DNA from: Ardenticatenaceae bacterium
Lineage (GTDB): Bacteria > Chloroflexota > Anaerolineae > Promineifilales > Promineifilaceae
Direction of reading: 5' to 3'
Length of the DNA: 64,000 bases
NCBI GenBank assembly: GCA_020634235.1
Contig: JACKCB010000001.1
Coordinates: forward strand, 1,780,442-1,844,441
Shown here: in pieces, positions 32,844 through 41,766 of the stretch
Position numbering within the stretch: position 1 is the first letter of the stretch
Layout of the letters: each line of letters opens with the position of its first letter
Notes under the pieces: generated by a model
Database searches by the model: none
The model's input: only the letters and a program-made list of their open reading frames with translations
Told to the model about the DNA's origin: nothing
Position numbers and translations under genes: made by a program

Positions 32844-32877
32844 AACGTGAAACACAAGTTAACCTGCGCTTCACGTT
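32844..32877 (-). terminator. Small stem-loop between the DUF151 gene and dnaB
   Basis: AACGTGAA (32844-32851) pairs with TTCACGTT (32870-32877) across 18 nt. On the minus strand it lies between the bifunctional-nuclease gene stop at 32949 and dnaB at 32811. There is no T-run, so this is a weak terminator or regulatory-hairpin candidate. Confidence 0.3.
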
Positions 32878-32948
32878 CGTGGGTCTTTGTTTATGGGGTG
32901 GCAGAAGGTGACAAAACGTGGCCATGCGGGCACAGCACGTCTTATGGC

Positions 32949-33455
32949 TTATGATTCGTCGAAGTCATCGAAGTCGAGGGTGTCTACGAAGTCGGCAAAC
33001 GCATCCAGGGGCTTGGGTTCTCCCGCCTCGCCTTCGCCGCCCTCTGGCTCCGGGGTTTCGGCCACAATGCCGGCCTCTTCCATCACCGCCGCTTCCACAA
33101 AGATGGGTACTTTCGCGCGCACGGCCAGGGCAATAGCATCCGATGGGCGGCAGTCGATCTCCCTGTTCTTGCCGGCAACATCTACGTAAAGACGGGCATA
33201 GAAGACCTGATCGCGCAGTTCACTGATCAGGATGTGGGAGATACGGGCCCCCAACTGTTCGATGGCGTTTTTCAACAGGTCATGCGTCAGCGGACGGGCA
33301 ACTTCGGTGTTTTGCAGTTCGATGGTGATGGCATCGGCTTCGCAAGGACCAATCCAGATGGCTAACTGGCTTTCTGTCTCGGGGTCTTTCAGCATCACAA
33401 TACGGTGCTGCGAAACGAGGCTAATGCGGATGCTGTCAATTACAACCTCAATCAT
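32949..33455 (-). CDS. Bifunctional nuclease family (DUF151) protein
   Basis: A 168-aa protein of the DUF151/BFN family (COG1259). The fold core is seen in MIEVVIDSIRISLVSQHRIVML, LAIWIGPCEADAITIELQ, LPRPLTHDLL-like ARPLTHDLLKNAIEQLGA, and the diagnostic IDCRPSDAIALAVRAKVPIFVEAAV. The plant homologue has both RNase and DNase activity. In bacteria it is usually a single domain as here. An acidic C-terminal tail of about 45 residues (ending DTLDFDDFDES) is added. It precedes dnaB but is not tightly coupled. Confidence 0.9.
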   Translation of the reverse strand: MIEVVIDSIRISLVSQHRIVMLKDPETESQLAIWIGPCEADAITIELQNTEVARPLTHDLLKNAIEQLGARISHILISELRDQVFYARLYVDVAGKNREIDCRPSDAIALAVRAKVPIFVEAAVMEEAGIVAETPEPEGGEGEAGEPKPLDAFADFVDTLDFDDFDES

Positions 33456-33579
33456 ACTTACCCTCTCTCGACGCGTGTCGTCTTTCAGCTAGAAAATAAG
33501 CCATGGCCAGGGCCATCCCAGACCATGCGGGCATTGTAGCATAAAATCTGAAATGGTTCACCTGCCAAACCCGGCCGGG

Positions 33580-35340
33580 TCAATTCGTTACTACCCAGTT
33601 CTGATTGCGCAGCACCAGACTCAACTGCGCCAGATTTAGCGAAACACCATTGCGCACCATCACCGTCGCCTCGGTGCCATTTAGCTCAATGCTCTGCACC
33701 CGGTAACCCACAGCCGTCAATTTGCGCACAATCTCCCGGTAACTTTTGGCGATGGGATCAATAAACTGCCCATCATTGTTTAGAATTCGCTCCACGCTGT
33801 CCAGCAAGGCATTGGCCCGGTTATAATTGCCCGTCATCAGGGCCGTATTGACTGCGTGCAGCATCGTCTCCAGAATCACATTCATCTCGCCATCGGTATG
33901 CCGGGTGACATCGGCAATGATAGCCCGATTCTCCAGCTCTTGCGGGAAGGGCAGCCACGCCTGCAAAAAGTGGGCTGTGGGATCATACTGCAACTGGTAG
34001 TGGCGCATGAGATCGTAATAACGGATGGTCGTCAGCAAATCGGGCGCGGCATTGCGATCATAGGGGACGCGATCCAGATAGGCGTTCCATTCCACCTCAA
34101 ACGCCGCCAGAGACATGCCAAAGTGGCGCTGCAGCGCCAGGCTCACCGCTTCCGCCAACGTCTGGGCGTCGTTGGGGTCCACGTCGGCATAGAAGGCGCG
34201 TGTGGCCGGCCAACCATAGCTGCTTACCAGGTAGTTGATGAAGCCAGCCCCTTCCAGGTACCCCACCTCGTGCTGGTTGGGGTAGAAGTCATTGATTAGC
34301 TCCGGCAGGGGCACGTAGAGGCCGCTTTCACGCAGGGCCGCCGCGCGCTGGTCCAGGTTCTCTTGCTTGTAGTGGCCGCCGGTGACCCACACCGCCACGC
34401 CTTCTACCAGAAAGGGGATGCGGTGGTCGGTGATCTGCTGGTCGATGAGGTGGGTAATCTCGTGCACCAGCACTTCGTGCAGCCCGCCGCCGGCGTAGTC
34501 GCGGTCCAGGTAGGAAACGACAATAGAAGAACCTGCATAACCACCCTGTCCCAAGACCCGATCGATGAAGTAGATGTCGTATTTGCGGTCGGGCGGCTGG
34601 TCTAGCTTTTCGCTGGCCTGCTGCACGGCAATGTCGGTGGCCTGCTTTAGCTGCTCCAGGTCGCGGGCGGCGGCTGTGCCGCTGACCACGTGGATGGTGG
34701 CGTATTCGGTTTCGGCGGTGATCCAGTGGGCGTTCACCTCCCCGGCCGGGAGGGCCGCCGCCGGTTGTATTTCTACGTCCAGGTCTATCCGGTTGTTATC
34801 CGGATTCTCATCGCCAATGATAATGGCATCTTGCGGGTCTAGCACCACACTCACCCGGTGAATGCCGGCCAGGTCCGCAGTATCCCAGGCCCAGGCAAAC
34901 AACCCCACCGCATCCCCACCCAGGTTACGCCCGTTCAGCGGGGTCGTCGCCAGGTTCACGCCGTCAACCAGCAGCGCCACCTGCACCTCCCCCGGCGACA
35001 GGCTCTCCGGCACGTGAGCCAGCACCTGTACCGTAACTTCATCACCAGCGTAGATCGCCGGGCCAGGGTACAAAAAGACATCACCCGCCAACAGCGAGAG
35101 ATCGAGCGGCGCAGGGGCCGTAGTTGGTAAAGCGGTGGCTGTTGGTTCCGGCGTGGGGGGCAGTTCCGTTGCCGTGGGCGGTGCGGGCGGAGGGAGGGTT
35201 GCCGCTTCGGCCGTGGCCGTCGCCACGGTAACGCTTGCGCTGGCAGCGGGCGGTGCGGTGGGCGTCTCCCCGGCCGGGAGCAAACCGCAGGCCGTTAACA
35301 GCAGCAACAGCAACACAATGAGCAAGACACGTTGGCGCAT
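33580..35340 (-). CDS. Lipoprotein with HExxH metallopeptidase-like domain
   Basis: A 586-aa exported lipoprotein. From the ATG at 35340 the signal peptide runs MRQRVLLIVLLLLLLTAC with lipobox Cys17. A Thr/Pro-rich linker follows to about residue 75. A CARDB-like beta domain is likely at about 90-190 (AGDEVTVQVLAHVPE, VDGVNLAT). The C-terminal half carries HEITH at 292-296, a gluzincin-type zinc motif as in peptidase MA-like proteins, with the third ligand likely within EGVAVWVTGGHY. I chose 35340 because the longer start (35397) would put Cys residues in front of the signal peptide. The substrate is unknown; a role outside the membrane is clear. Confidence 0.82.
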   Translation of the reverse strand: MRQRVLLIVLLLLLLTACGLLPAGETPTAPPAASASVTVATATAEAATLPPPAPPTATELPPTPEPTATALPTTAPAPLDLSLLAGDVFLYPGPAIYAGDEVTVQVLAHVPESLSPGEVQVALLVDGVNLATTPLNGRNLGGDAVGLFAWAWDTADLAGIHRVSVVLDPQDAIIIGDENPDNNRIDLDVEIQPAAALPAGEVNAHWITAETEYATIHVVSGTAAARDLEQLKQATDIAVQQASEKLDQPPDRKYDIYFIDRVLGQGGYAGSSIVVSYLDRDYAGGGLHEVLVHEITHLIDQQITDHRIPFLVEGVAVWVTGGHYKQENLDQRAAALRESGLYVPLPELINDFYPNQHEVGYLEGAGFINYLVSSYGWPATRAFYADVDPNDAQTLAEAVSLALQRHFGMSLAAFEVEWNAYLDRVPYDRNAAPDLLTTIRYYDLMRHYQLQYDPTAHFLQAWLPFPQELENRAIIADVTRHTDGEMNVILETMLHAVNTALMTGNYNRANALLDSVERILNNDGQFIDPIAKSYREIVRKLTAVGYRVQSIELNGTEATVMVRNGVSLNLAQLSLVLRNQNWVVTN

Positions 35341-35734
35341 AACTGTAAGCAAATCAGTCACAAACAAACAACAAGCCGGGCGGCACCCGGACACCACAAG
35401 TTAACAGCCGGCCACATGGAAGCCGCTAAGGTTATTGTACCTAAACCGGCCGGAGATGGGCAGGACAGCCGGCGAAACTCAGCAAGCTTTAACTGTCATG
35501 TTCACCCCCGCGGCAGCAGGCCAGCAGAACCCGGCCACCACCAGTCCAAGAAACGGCCACCCGGCAGAGATGAACGGGCCAGAAAGCGTTTTGACGCAGT
35601 GCATCAATTTGCTTGACACATTTTTCACAATGTGTTAAAAGATCAGCGAATATTCGCTGCGGGCGCTCTTTTGCGCACAACAACAGTTCGCTCAGGACGA
35701 TGTTTCGCTTAACAGCAAACCAGGAGATTGTATC
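35341..35734. promoter_or_regulatory. aceB upstream region with a sigma-70-type promoter and two palindromes
   Basis: A TTGACA -35 box lies at 35613-35618 and a TAAAAG or TTAAAA -10 box at 35635-35641, giving a spacer of 16-17 bp. The spacer and -35 form an inverted repeat, ACACATT (35616-35622) with AATGTGT (35629-35635). Immediately downstream is a 14-bp palindrome, AGCGAATATTCGCT (35645-35658). Both lie where a repressor would block RNA polymerase. They are plausible operators for glyoxylate-shunt control. The left part of the region holds no gene and one or two iterated palindromes. Confidence 0.6.
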
Positions 35735-37324
35735 ATGCCTTTATCCGGGGTTGAAGTTAGAGGGGCCATACCCCCTGAATTTGCCGGAATACTGACGCCA
35801 GAGGCGCTGGCCTTTGTCGCCAGCCTGGAGCGAGCCTTTGGGGAGCGGCGGCAAGCACTGCTGCAAAAGCGAGATGCCCGGCAGGCCGCCATCGACGCCG
35901 GGGAGATGCCGACCTTTTTGCCAGCCAACAGCGAGGCACGCCAGGGAACATGGCAGGTGGCCCCCACCCCGGCCGGGCTGCAAAAACGCTGGGTTGAAAT
36001 CACCGGCCCCACCGACCGCAAAATGCTGATCAACGCCCTCAACTCCGGGGCCGACATCTTCATGGCCGACTTCGAAGACGCCAACTCACCCTCCTGGGCC
36101 AACATGGTCGAAGGCCAGATCAACCTTCGTGACGCCATCCGCGGCACCATCGTCTACACCAGCCCCGACGGCAAAAAATACCAGCTCAACCCCCAAACCG
36201 CCACCCTCCTCGTCCGGCCGCGCGGCTGGCACCTGGTGGAAAAACACCTCCTGGTAGATGGCCAGCCCATGTCCGGCTCGCTGTTCGATTTTGGCCTCTA
36301 CTTCTTCCACAACGTCCACGCCCTGCTCGACAAAGGATACGGCCCCTACTTTTACCTGGCCAAGCTGGAAAGCCACGAAGAAGCCCGGTTGTGGAACGAC
36401 GTCTTCATCATGGCCCAAGATGCCTTGAACATTCCCCAGGGCACCATCCGGGCCACCGTGCTCATCGAGAACATCCTGGCCGCCTTTGAAATGGAAGAGA
36501 TTCTCTACGAGCTGCGCCAACACGCGGCCGGGCTAAATGCCGGGCGCTGGGACTACATCTTCAGCGTCATCAAGAAATTCCGCAACCGGCCGGAGTTCCT
36601 GCTGCCCAACCGCGCCCAGATCAGCATGACCACCCCCTTCATGCGCGCCTACACCGAACTGCTGGTGCAAACTTGCCACAAGCGCGGTGCGCACGCCATT
36701 GGCGGCATGGCCGCCTACATCCCGCGCAAAGACCCCGCGGCCAATGAACTCGCCTTTGCCAAAGTCCGGGCCGACAAAGAGCGCGAATCGGCCGACGGCT
36801 TCGATGGCACCTGGGTGGCCCATCCTGGCCTGGTGCCCGTGGCCCGGCAAATCTTTGAGGAGGTGCTGGGCGACCGGCCGCACCAGAAAGAGCGCCAGCG
36901 TGCGGACGTACACGTCGCTCCGGCCGACCTGCTAAACTTCACCGTGGCCGGCGGCTACATTGATGAAGAAGGCCTGCGCCTGAACATCAACGTCAGCCTG
37001 CTGTATCTGGCTTCCTGGCTAGATGGGGTGGGCGCCGCCGCCCTTTATGATCTGATGGAAGACACTGCCACCGCCGAAATCTCGCGGGCGCAAATATGGC
37101 AATGGATCAACCACAGCAGCGCCGCCCTCACCGACGGGCGCAAAATCAGCGTTGAACTGGTGCGCCGCATGATCCCCGAAGAGATGGCCAAAATCGAGGC
37201 GTTGGTGGGCGAGGCGGCCTTTGCCGCCGGCAAATTTGCCCTGGCGGCCGAGATTCTTGACCAGCTCGTTTCGGCTCGGCGCTTCATAGGGTTCCTGACG
37301 CTACTGGCATATGACTATTTGTGA
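35735..37324 (+). CDS. aceB: Malate synthase A
   Basis: A 529-aa enzyme joining glyoxylate and acetyl-CoA into malate. The A-type sequence is recognised throughout: TGPTDRKMLINALNSGADIFMADFEDANSP, RPRGWHLVEKHLLVDG, SLFDFGLYFFHNVH, PYFYLAKLESHEEARLWNDVF, GTIRATVLIENILAAFEMEEILYELR, and the catalytic-loop GGMAAYIPRK and DGTWVAHPGLVPVA. Length matches the A isoform (about 530). It is the first gene of a two-gene glyoxylate operon. The pair lets the cell grow on acetate or fatty acids. Confidence 0.96.
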   Translation: MPLSGVEVRGAIPPEFAGILTPEALAFVASLERAFGERRQALLQKRDARQAAIDAGEMPTFLPANSEARQGTWQVAPTPAGLQKRWVEITGPTDRKMLINALNSGADIFMADFEDANSPSWANMVEGQINLRDAIRGTIVYTSPDGKKYQLNPQTATLLVRPRGWHLVEKHLLVDGQPMSGSLFDFGLYFFHNVHALLDKGYGPYFYLAKLESHEEARLWNDVFIMAQDALNIPQGTIRATVLIENILAAFEMEEILYELRQHAAGLNAGRWDYIFSVIKKFRNRPEFLLPNRAQISMTTPFMRAYTELLVQTCHKRGAHAIGGMAAYIPRKDPAANELAFAKVRADKERESADGFDGTWVAHPGLVPVARQIFEEVLGDRPHQKERQRADVHVAPADLLNFTVAGGYIDEEGLRLNINVSLLYLASWLDGVGAAALYDLMEDTATAEISRAQIWQWINHSSAALTDGRKISVELVRRMIPEEMAKIEALVGEAAFAAGKFALAAEILDQLVSARRFIGFLTLLAYDYL

Positions 37325-37425
37325 GCATTTGCGCCAGTCGGCAGCGTGTCAGGTCCGGTTTTCTTCTGCGAACCCGGCCGGGTTCCAGCCTAACTAGCAA
37401 TTACCAAGGATTAGGGAGGTTTTTC

Positions 37426-38721
37426 ATGATGTTTGACAAAGTCGTTGCGACAGAGATGGCCGAAGCCTGGAGCAAGCAGTCACGCTGGCAGGGCATCCAA
37501 CGGCCATACAAGCCAGAAGATGTACTGCGGCTGCGCGGCACAGTGCACATTGAGTACACCCTGGCCCGCATGGGCGCCGAGCGCCTATGGCGATTGATGC
37601 AGAAGGAGCCATTTGTACGCGCCCTGGGGGCGCTGACCGGTGGCCAGGCAGTGCAAATGGTGCAGGCCGGGCTGCAAGCCATCTACCTCAGCGGCTGGCA
37701 GGTAGCAGCCGACGCCAACGGCGCCGCCGAAACCTATCCTGACCAAAGCCTCTATCCGGTAGACAGTGCGCCGAACCTGGTGCGCCGCCTGAACAGAGCG
37801 CTGCTGCGGGCCGACCAGATTCACCACATGCAGGGCAAGAACGGCGTCAACTGGATGGCCCCCATTGTGGCCGACGCCGAATCGGGCTTTGGCGGTCCCT
37901 TGAATACGTTTGAGCTGATGAAGGACATGATTACCGCGGGCGCGGCCGGGGTGCACCTGGAAGACCAACTCTCTTCGGCCAAGAAATGTGGCCATATGGG
38001 CGGCAAAGTGCTGGTGCCGGCCCAGGAGTTCATCCGTAAGCTGGTGGCCGCCCGCCTGGCCGCCGACGTGATGAACGTGCCCACCGTGCTGATCGCCCGT
38101 ACCGACGCGGATTCGGCCACGCTGCTGCGCAGCGATGTAGACCCGCTGGACGAGCCTTTCCTGACGGGCGAGCGCAGCTACGAGGGTTACTACTACGTGA
38201 AGGGCGGCGTGCAATATGCTATTGCCCGTGGCCTGGCTTATGCGCCTTATGCCGACGTGGTCTGGTGTGAAACGTCCCGGCCGGACCTGGATGAGGCCCG
38301 CGAATTTGCCGAAGGAATCCACGCCAAGTATCCGGGCAAGATGCTGGCCTACAACTGCTCGCCATCATTCAACTGGCGGCGGCATCTGGACGAGAAGACC
38401 ATTGCGCGCTTCCAGGAAGAGCTGGGAGCCATGGGCTACAAATTCCAGTTCGTGACCCTGGCCGGTTTCCATGCGCTCAATGCCAGCATGTTTGAGCTGG
38501 CGCTGGGCTACAAGCAGGAAGGCATGGCCGCCTACTCCCGGCTGCAGCAGAAGGAGTTCGATCTGGAGCGGGAACATGGCTATGCCGCCGTGAAGCACCA
38601 GAGCTTTGTGGGGGCGGGCTATTTCGATGAGGTTCAACTGGTGATTACCGGTGGACAGGCAACGACGGCCGCGCTGGCCGGCTCAACAGAAGAAGAGCAG
38701 TTCGACGAGGTAGTCATCTAG
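37426..38721 (+). CDS. aceA: Isocitrate lyase
   Basis: A 431-aa enzyme splitting isocitrate into succinate and glyoxylate. The active-site signature KKCGHMGGKVL and DAESGFGGPLNTFELMKDMI are present, as is YNCSPSFNWRRHL. I start at ATG 37426, preceded by GGGAGG at 6 nt; the next codon is also Met. In-frame codons from 37321 are excluded. It lies 101 bp after aceB, on the same strand, and is followed by a GC-rich hairpin terminator. It competes with icd for isocitrate, so regulation of the operon would set the flux split. Confidence 0.96.
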   Translation: MMFDKVVATEMAEAWSKQSRWQGIQRPYKPEDVLRLRGTVHIEYTLARMGAERLWRLMQKEPFVRALGALTGGQAVQMVQAGLQAIYLSGWQVAADANGAAETYPDQSLYPVDSAPNLVRRLNRALLRADQIHHMQGKNGVNWMAPIVADAESGFGGPLNTFELMKDMITAGAAGVHLEDQLSSAKKCGHMGGKVLVPAQEFIRKLVAARLAADVMNVPTVLIARTDADSATLLRSDVDPLDEPFLTGERSYEGYYYVKGGVQYAIARGLAYAPYADVVWCETSRPDLDEAREFAEGIHAKYPGKMLAYNCSPSFNWRRHLDEKTIARFQEELGAMGYKFQFVTLAGFHALNASMFELALGYKQEGMAAYSRLQQKEFDLEREHGYAAVKHQSFVGAGYFDEVQLVITGGQATTAALAGSTEEEQFDEVVI

Positions 38722-38762
38722 GCTCAGACTGACGCTTTCTTTCTCCTATCTCCTTGTTGACG

Positions 38763-38797
38763 GGGGGGCGTCCCGGCCGGGGGCGCCCCCCTACGCT
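38763..38797 (+). terminator. Intrinsic terminator after aceA containing CCCGGCCGGG
   Basis: GGGGGGCG pairs with CGCCCCCC, with the iterated palindrome CCCGGCCGGG making the inner part of the hairpin, followed by a short T-rich tail (CTTTT). It lies about 40 bp after the aceA stop and before the convergent DUF1501 gene. Confidence 0.75.
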
Positions 38798-38810
38798 TTT
38801 AGGAACAGTT

Positions 38811-38860
38811 CATGGGGAGCCACTGGGAGCCATTGGGAGCCATTGGGAGCCATTGGGAGC
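38811..38860. repeat. Five tandem copies of a 10-bp unit
   Basis: The unit CATTGGGAGC is repeated exactly three times (38831-38860) after two one- or two-base variants (38811-38830). It lies between the aceA terminator and the stop of the convergent DUF1501 gene. The unit is not a multiple of three and is outside any supported gene. Confidence 0.9.
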
Positions 38861-38865
38861 CCGTC

Positions 38866-40164
38866 TTACGCGCGCGGCACCGCCAGCCCATGCTCCGTAA
38901 TGGCATAATCGGGAAAAACGTCGGCCACCAGGGGGTTATTCAGCCGCTTGCGCAGGATTTCGCCCAACACATCGCGGTAGTCAGTGGTCACGGCCAGGTC
39001 GCCGGGACCCACCAACTGCTCCTGCTGCAAGCCGGGCCAGCGGCTAAACACCTGCCCACCGGCAATGCCCCCACCCAACAACATCATCATGTTGCCATGG
39101 CCGTGGTCGGTGCCCAGGCCACCGTTTTCTTGCAGCCGCCGGCCAAATTCAGACATCACCACCAGGGTGACACTGCCCATCTGCTCTTGCAGGTCCTGGT
39201 GGAAGGCGGTCAAACCGTTGGCCAGCGCGGCCAGGTTATTGGCCATCAGCCCCTCGGTCCCGCCCTGGGCCACGTGCGTATCCCAGCCGCCCAGGTCAAT
39301 ACAGGCTACCTCCACCCCTACGTCGGCTTTGATGAGCTGGGCAATGGTTTGCAAGCCCAGGCCAAACTCATCGTCGGGGTAGGCGGCCCCGGCCGGGGTG
39401 TAATTCTGCGTATCAATCTTGCCCAGCACCTCAATCGCCGCAAACGTCTGCTGCGCCGTGGCCGCCAGCAAATCGCTGCCGCGGCTGTACAGCGCGTACA
39501 ACAGCGTCTGCATCTCGCCCACCCGCTCATCCCGGCCCAGCAGGTGGTAATCGGCAATGGATTGCAGCGCCGTGGCCGACACGGTGCCGGTGAGCGAGGC
39601 TTGCAGCATATCGCCAATGCCCACCGCCCGCAGCGCCGACTCATTTTGCGTGTCCAGCGTAGCCAGGTGGCGGGCCAGCCAGCCGCTGTACTCGCCCGTC
39701 ACCGCGCCGCGCTCCATCAGGTCCATCGCCTCAAAGTGGGAGCGCGTTTCGTCGGGCGAGCCGGTGGCGTGGACAAAGGCCATCTGGCCGGCGCGGTAGA
39801 TGTTGCTTAGCGGGGCCAGGGCGGGGTGCAGGCCAAAGAAGCCGTCCAGGTCAACAGCCTTGGCGCTGGCCTGCCGGTCATCCGGCCGGGCAATGCCAAT
39901 GAGCGGCCGGTGCGTGTAGTAGCTCGCGTCGCCATGAGGCACCACCATGTTCAGGCCGTCGGCCCCGCCGCGCAGGAACACGCAGACCAGGGTGTCGCCG
40001 CGCGGCCCCACGTGCGGATCGGCCAGACTGATACGCGGTGCCCAGCGGGGCAGGGCCACCAGCTTGTTACCAAACATCAGCGCCGCGGCAGATTGCATAC
40101 TGCGGGCCAAAAAGGTGCGCCGGTCGAGGCGGGCATACTCGGTGCAGCAGGTTGGGTTGGGCAT
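38866..40164 (-). CDS. DUF1501-domain secreted protein
   Basis: A 432-aa protein of the DUF1501 family (alkaline-phosphatase-like fold). A Tat-type start is suggested by DRRTFLARSMQSAAALMFG. Family blocks are VCVFLRGGADGLNMVVPHGD, FGLHPALAPLSNIYRAGQMAFVHATGSPDETRSHFEAMDLME, the metal-site-like CIDLGGWDTHVAQGG and VMSEFGRRLQENGGLGTDHGHGN. It starts 37 bp after the DUF1800 gene. The two families are commonly neighbours and are thought to be exported together. The biochemical role is unknown. Confidence 0.9.
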   Translation of the reverse strand: MPNPTCCTEYARLDRRTFLARSMQSAAALMFGNKLVALPRWAPRISLADPHVGPRGDTLVCVFLRGGADGLNMVVPHGDASYYTHRPLIGIARPDDRQASAKAVDLDGFFGLHPALAPLSNIYRAGQMAFVHATGSPDETRSHFEAMDLMERGAVTGEYSGWLARHLATLDTQNESALRAVGIGDMLQASLTGTVSATALQSIADYHLLGRDERVGEMQTLLYALYSRGSDLLAATAQQTFAAIEVLGKIDTQNYTPAGAAYPDDEFGLGLQTIAQLIKADVGVEVACIDLGGWDTHVAQGGTEGLMANNLAALANGLTAFHQDLQEQMGSVTLVVMSEFGRRLQENGGLGTDHGHGNMMMLLGGGIAGGQVFSRWPGLQQEQLVGPGDLAVTTDYRDVLGEILRKRLNNPLVADVFPDYAITEHGLAVPRA

Positions 40165-40201
40165 GGGATCTCTCCAGAGATAAGGTTACCGGGAGCGGGG
40201 T

Positions 40202-41731
40202 TCACATCCATTGGAAGGCGGGGCTGGCCAGCATGAGGGCCACGCTTTCGGCCAGGCGCAGGCGGGTCTCCGGCCGGGTGAGCGGCCCGGAGCCGATGTA
40301 GTCCAGGAACAGCGCCTCGTCGGCGGCGGGCAGGGGCTGGTGGAGGATGAGGCCGGCGAAGAAGTGCAGGGCCTCTTGGACGCTGCTGATGGCCCCGGCC
40401 GGGGCGGCATCGGTCAGCCTTTCCAGGGAGATTTCCACTCCCGGCATCCGCCCGCTGACCAGGGCCAGGCTGAAGTTCCAGCGGGGCAGCAGGTTAGCGG
40501 CCCAGGCGGCGGCCACGTCGGGGTAGCCATTGGGCGGCGGCCACTGGAAGAGGGGCTGTCCCAGCATATTCAACCAGCGCCCCAGGCCGCTTTCGGCGGC
40601 GGTGGCGTTGGCGTTGAGGGCACGCATGGCCGAGAGCATGAAGCTGTAGGGGCGCTTGAGCTTGGGCGGCGCGGTGGCAAACGCCTCGCTCAGGAAGATC
40701 GTGCGCAGCATCGCCTTGATGTCCCCGTCGCTCTCCTGGTAGGTCTGGGCAACGCGCTCGACCAACCCGGCCGGGGGGTCGTCGGCCACAAACCGGCGCA
40801 CCAGCTTGCCGGCCACAAAATGGGCCGTAGCCGGATGCTCGGCCAGGATGGTCAGCACGTCGGTCACATCCTCGGCGCCGCGCCCGGCCGGGAGCGTCCG
40901 CCCCAGCACCTGCTTCTGGCCCGTGTCGTGCGCCTCGGTGAAGAAGCGGAACTGCCCGCCGCGTGGGCCGCGCCGCTGCACCCCCCAGCCAGTGAGAGCG
41001 CGGGCCACCTCCTGCACATCTTGCTGCGTATAGCCGCCATCCACCCCCAGGGTGTGCAGCTCCAGCAGTTCGCGGGCGTAGTTCTCATTGGGCTGCTCCT
41101 GCACGTTGCGCGTATTGTCCAGGTAGACCAGCATGGCCGGGCTGTGGGCTACCGCGCTCAGCAGGTCATGGAATTTACCCAGAGCGTGCGGCCGGATCAC
41201 CTCCCGGTCGTCAATGATCTTGAGGAAGGGCATGAACTGGCTCTTGCGCAGGTAGATATTGAAATGGTCGGACCAAAACTCAACCATGGCCTCGGACAAC
41301 TGGCGGCGCGAGTAGAGGGCGCGGCTGATGGTGGCCACGCCCAGGTCACGGGCCGCTTCCAGTGGTTCGTCGCTGGCGTACAACTGGCTGATATCCATGT
41401 TGTAATAGCTGAGGCTGCGCACAATTAGCCCGGCCGGGGCATCGTCGATGGCCTCCGGGTTGAGCTGTTCTTCCAGGTAGGCGGCCAGCCCCATGGCTGT
41501 GGCGCGCTGCACGTCCCCCGGCCGGGGGCCATAACCAGCCCGGTTTAGCAGGCGCACAACGGGATCACTGGCGGTGGTGGGCGTCCCGGCCGGGGCGGCG
41601 GTAGGCAAAGCCAGCGTCTCCGGCAGTTCGTGCTGCGCCAGTTCCCGGCCCACCACGCTGCACGAGCTGAGCGCCGCCGCCGAGGCCGTCAGGCCACCCA
41701 GTTTCAGAAAGTCACGTCGCGAGAGGGGCAT
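40202..41731 (-). CDS. DUF1800-domain protein with Tat signal
   Basis: A 509-aa protein. The Tat motif is SRRDFLKLGGLTASAAALSS. The DUF1800 core is seen as LLNRAGYGPRPGDVQRATAMGLAAYLEEQLNP, SEAMVEFWSDHFNIYLRKSQ, NYARELLELHTLGVDGGYTQQDVQEVARALTGW and AGKLVRRFVADDPP. Four or more iterated palindromes fall in its variable segments. It lies 35 bp after a membrane-protein gene and 37 bp before DUF1501, forming a probable three-gene operon. Its Tat signal makes it a likely substrate of the system that includes tatA at 60.7 kb. Confidence 0.9.
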   Translation of the reverse strand: MPLSRRDFLKLGGLTASAAALSSCSVVGRELAQHELPETLALPTAAPAGTPTTASDPVVRLLNRAGYGPRPGDVQRATAMGLAAYLEEQLNPEAIDDAPAGLIVRSLSYYNMDISQLYASDEPLEAARDLGVATISRALYSRRQLSEAMVEFWSDHFNIYLRKSQFMPFLKIIDDREVIRPHALGKFHDLLSAVAHSPAMLVYLDNTRNVQEQPNENYARELLELHTLGVDGGYTQQDVQEVARALTGWGVQRRGPRGGQFRFFTEAHDTGQKQVLGRTLPAGRGAEDVTDVLTILAEHPATAHFVAGKLVRRFVADDPPAGLVERVAQTYQESDGDIKAMLRTIFLSEAFATAPPKLKRPYSFMLSAMRALNANATAAESGLGRWLNMLGQPLFQWPPPNGYPDVAAAWAANLLPRWNFSLALVSGRMPGVEISLERLTDAAPAGAISSVQEALHFFAGLILHQPLPAADEALFLDYIGSGPLTRPETRLRLAESVALMLASPAFQWM

Positions 41732-41766
41732 GGGTCACTCCGTTTGGCATTCAGCAGGTCTGCGGG

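Noticed and set aside
38812..39810. 332-aa plus-strand frame that starts with the 10-bp repeats
   Set aside because: It is antisense to the DUF1501 gene. The repeat unit of 10 bp would also change frame with each copy.
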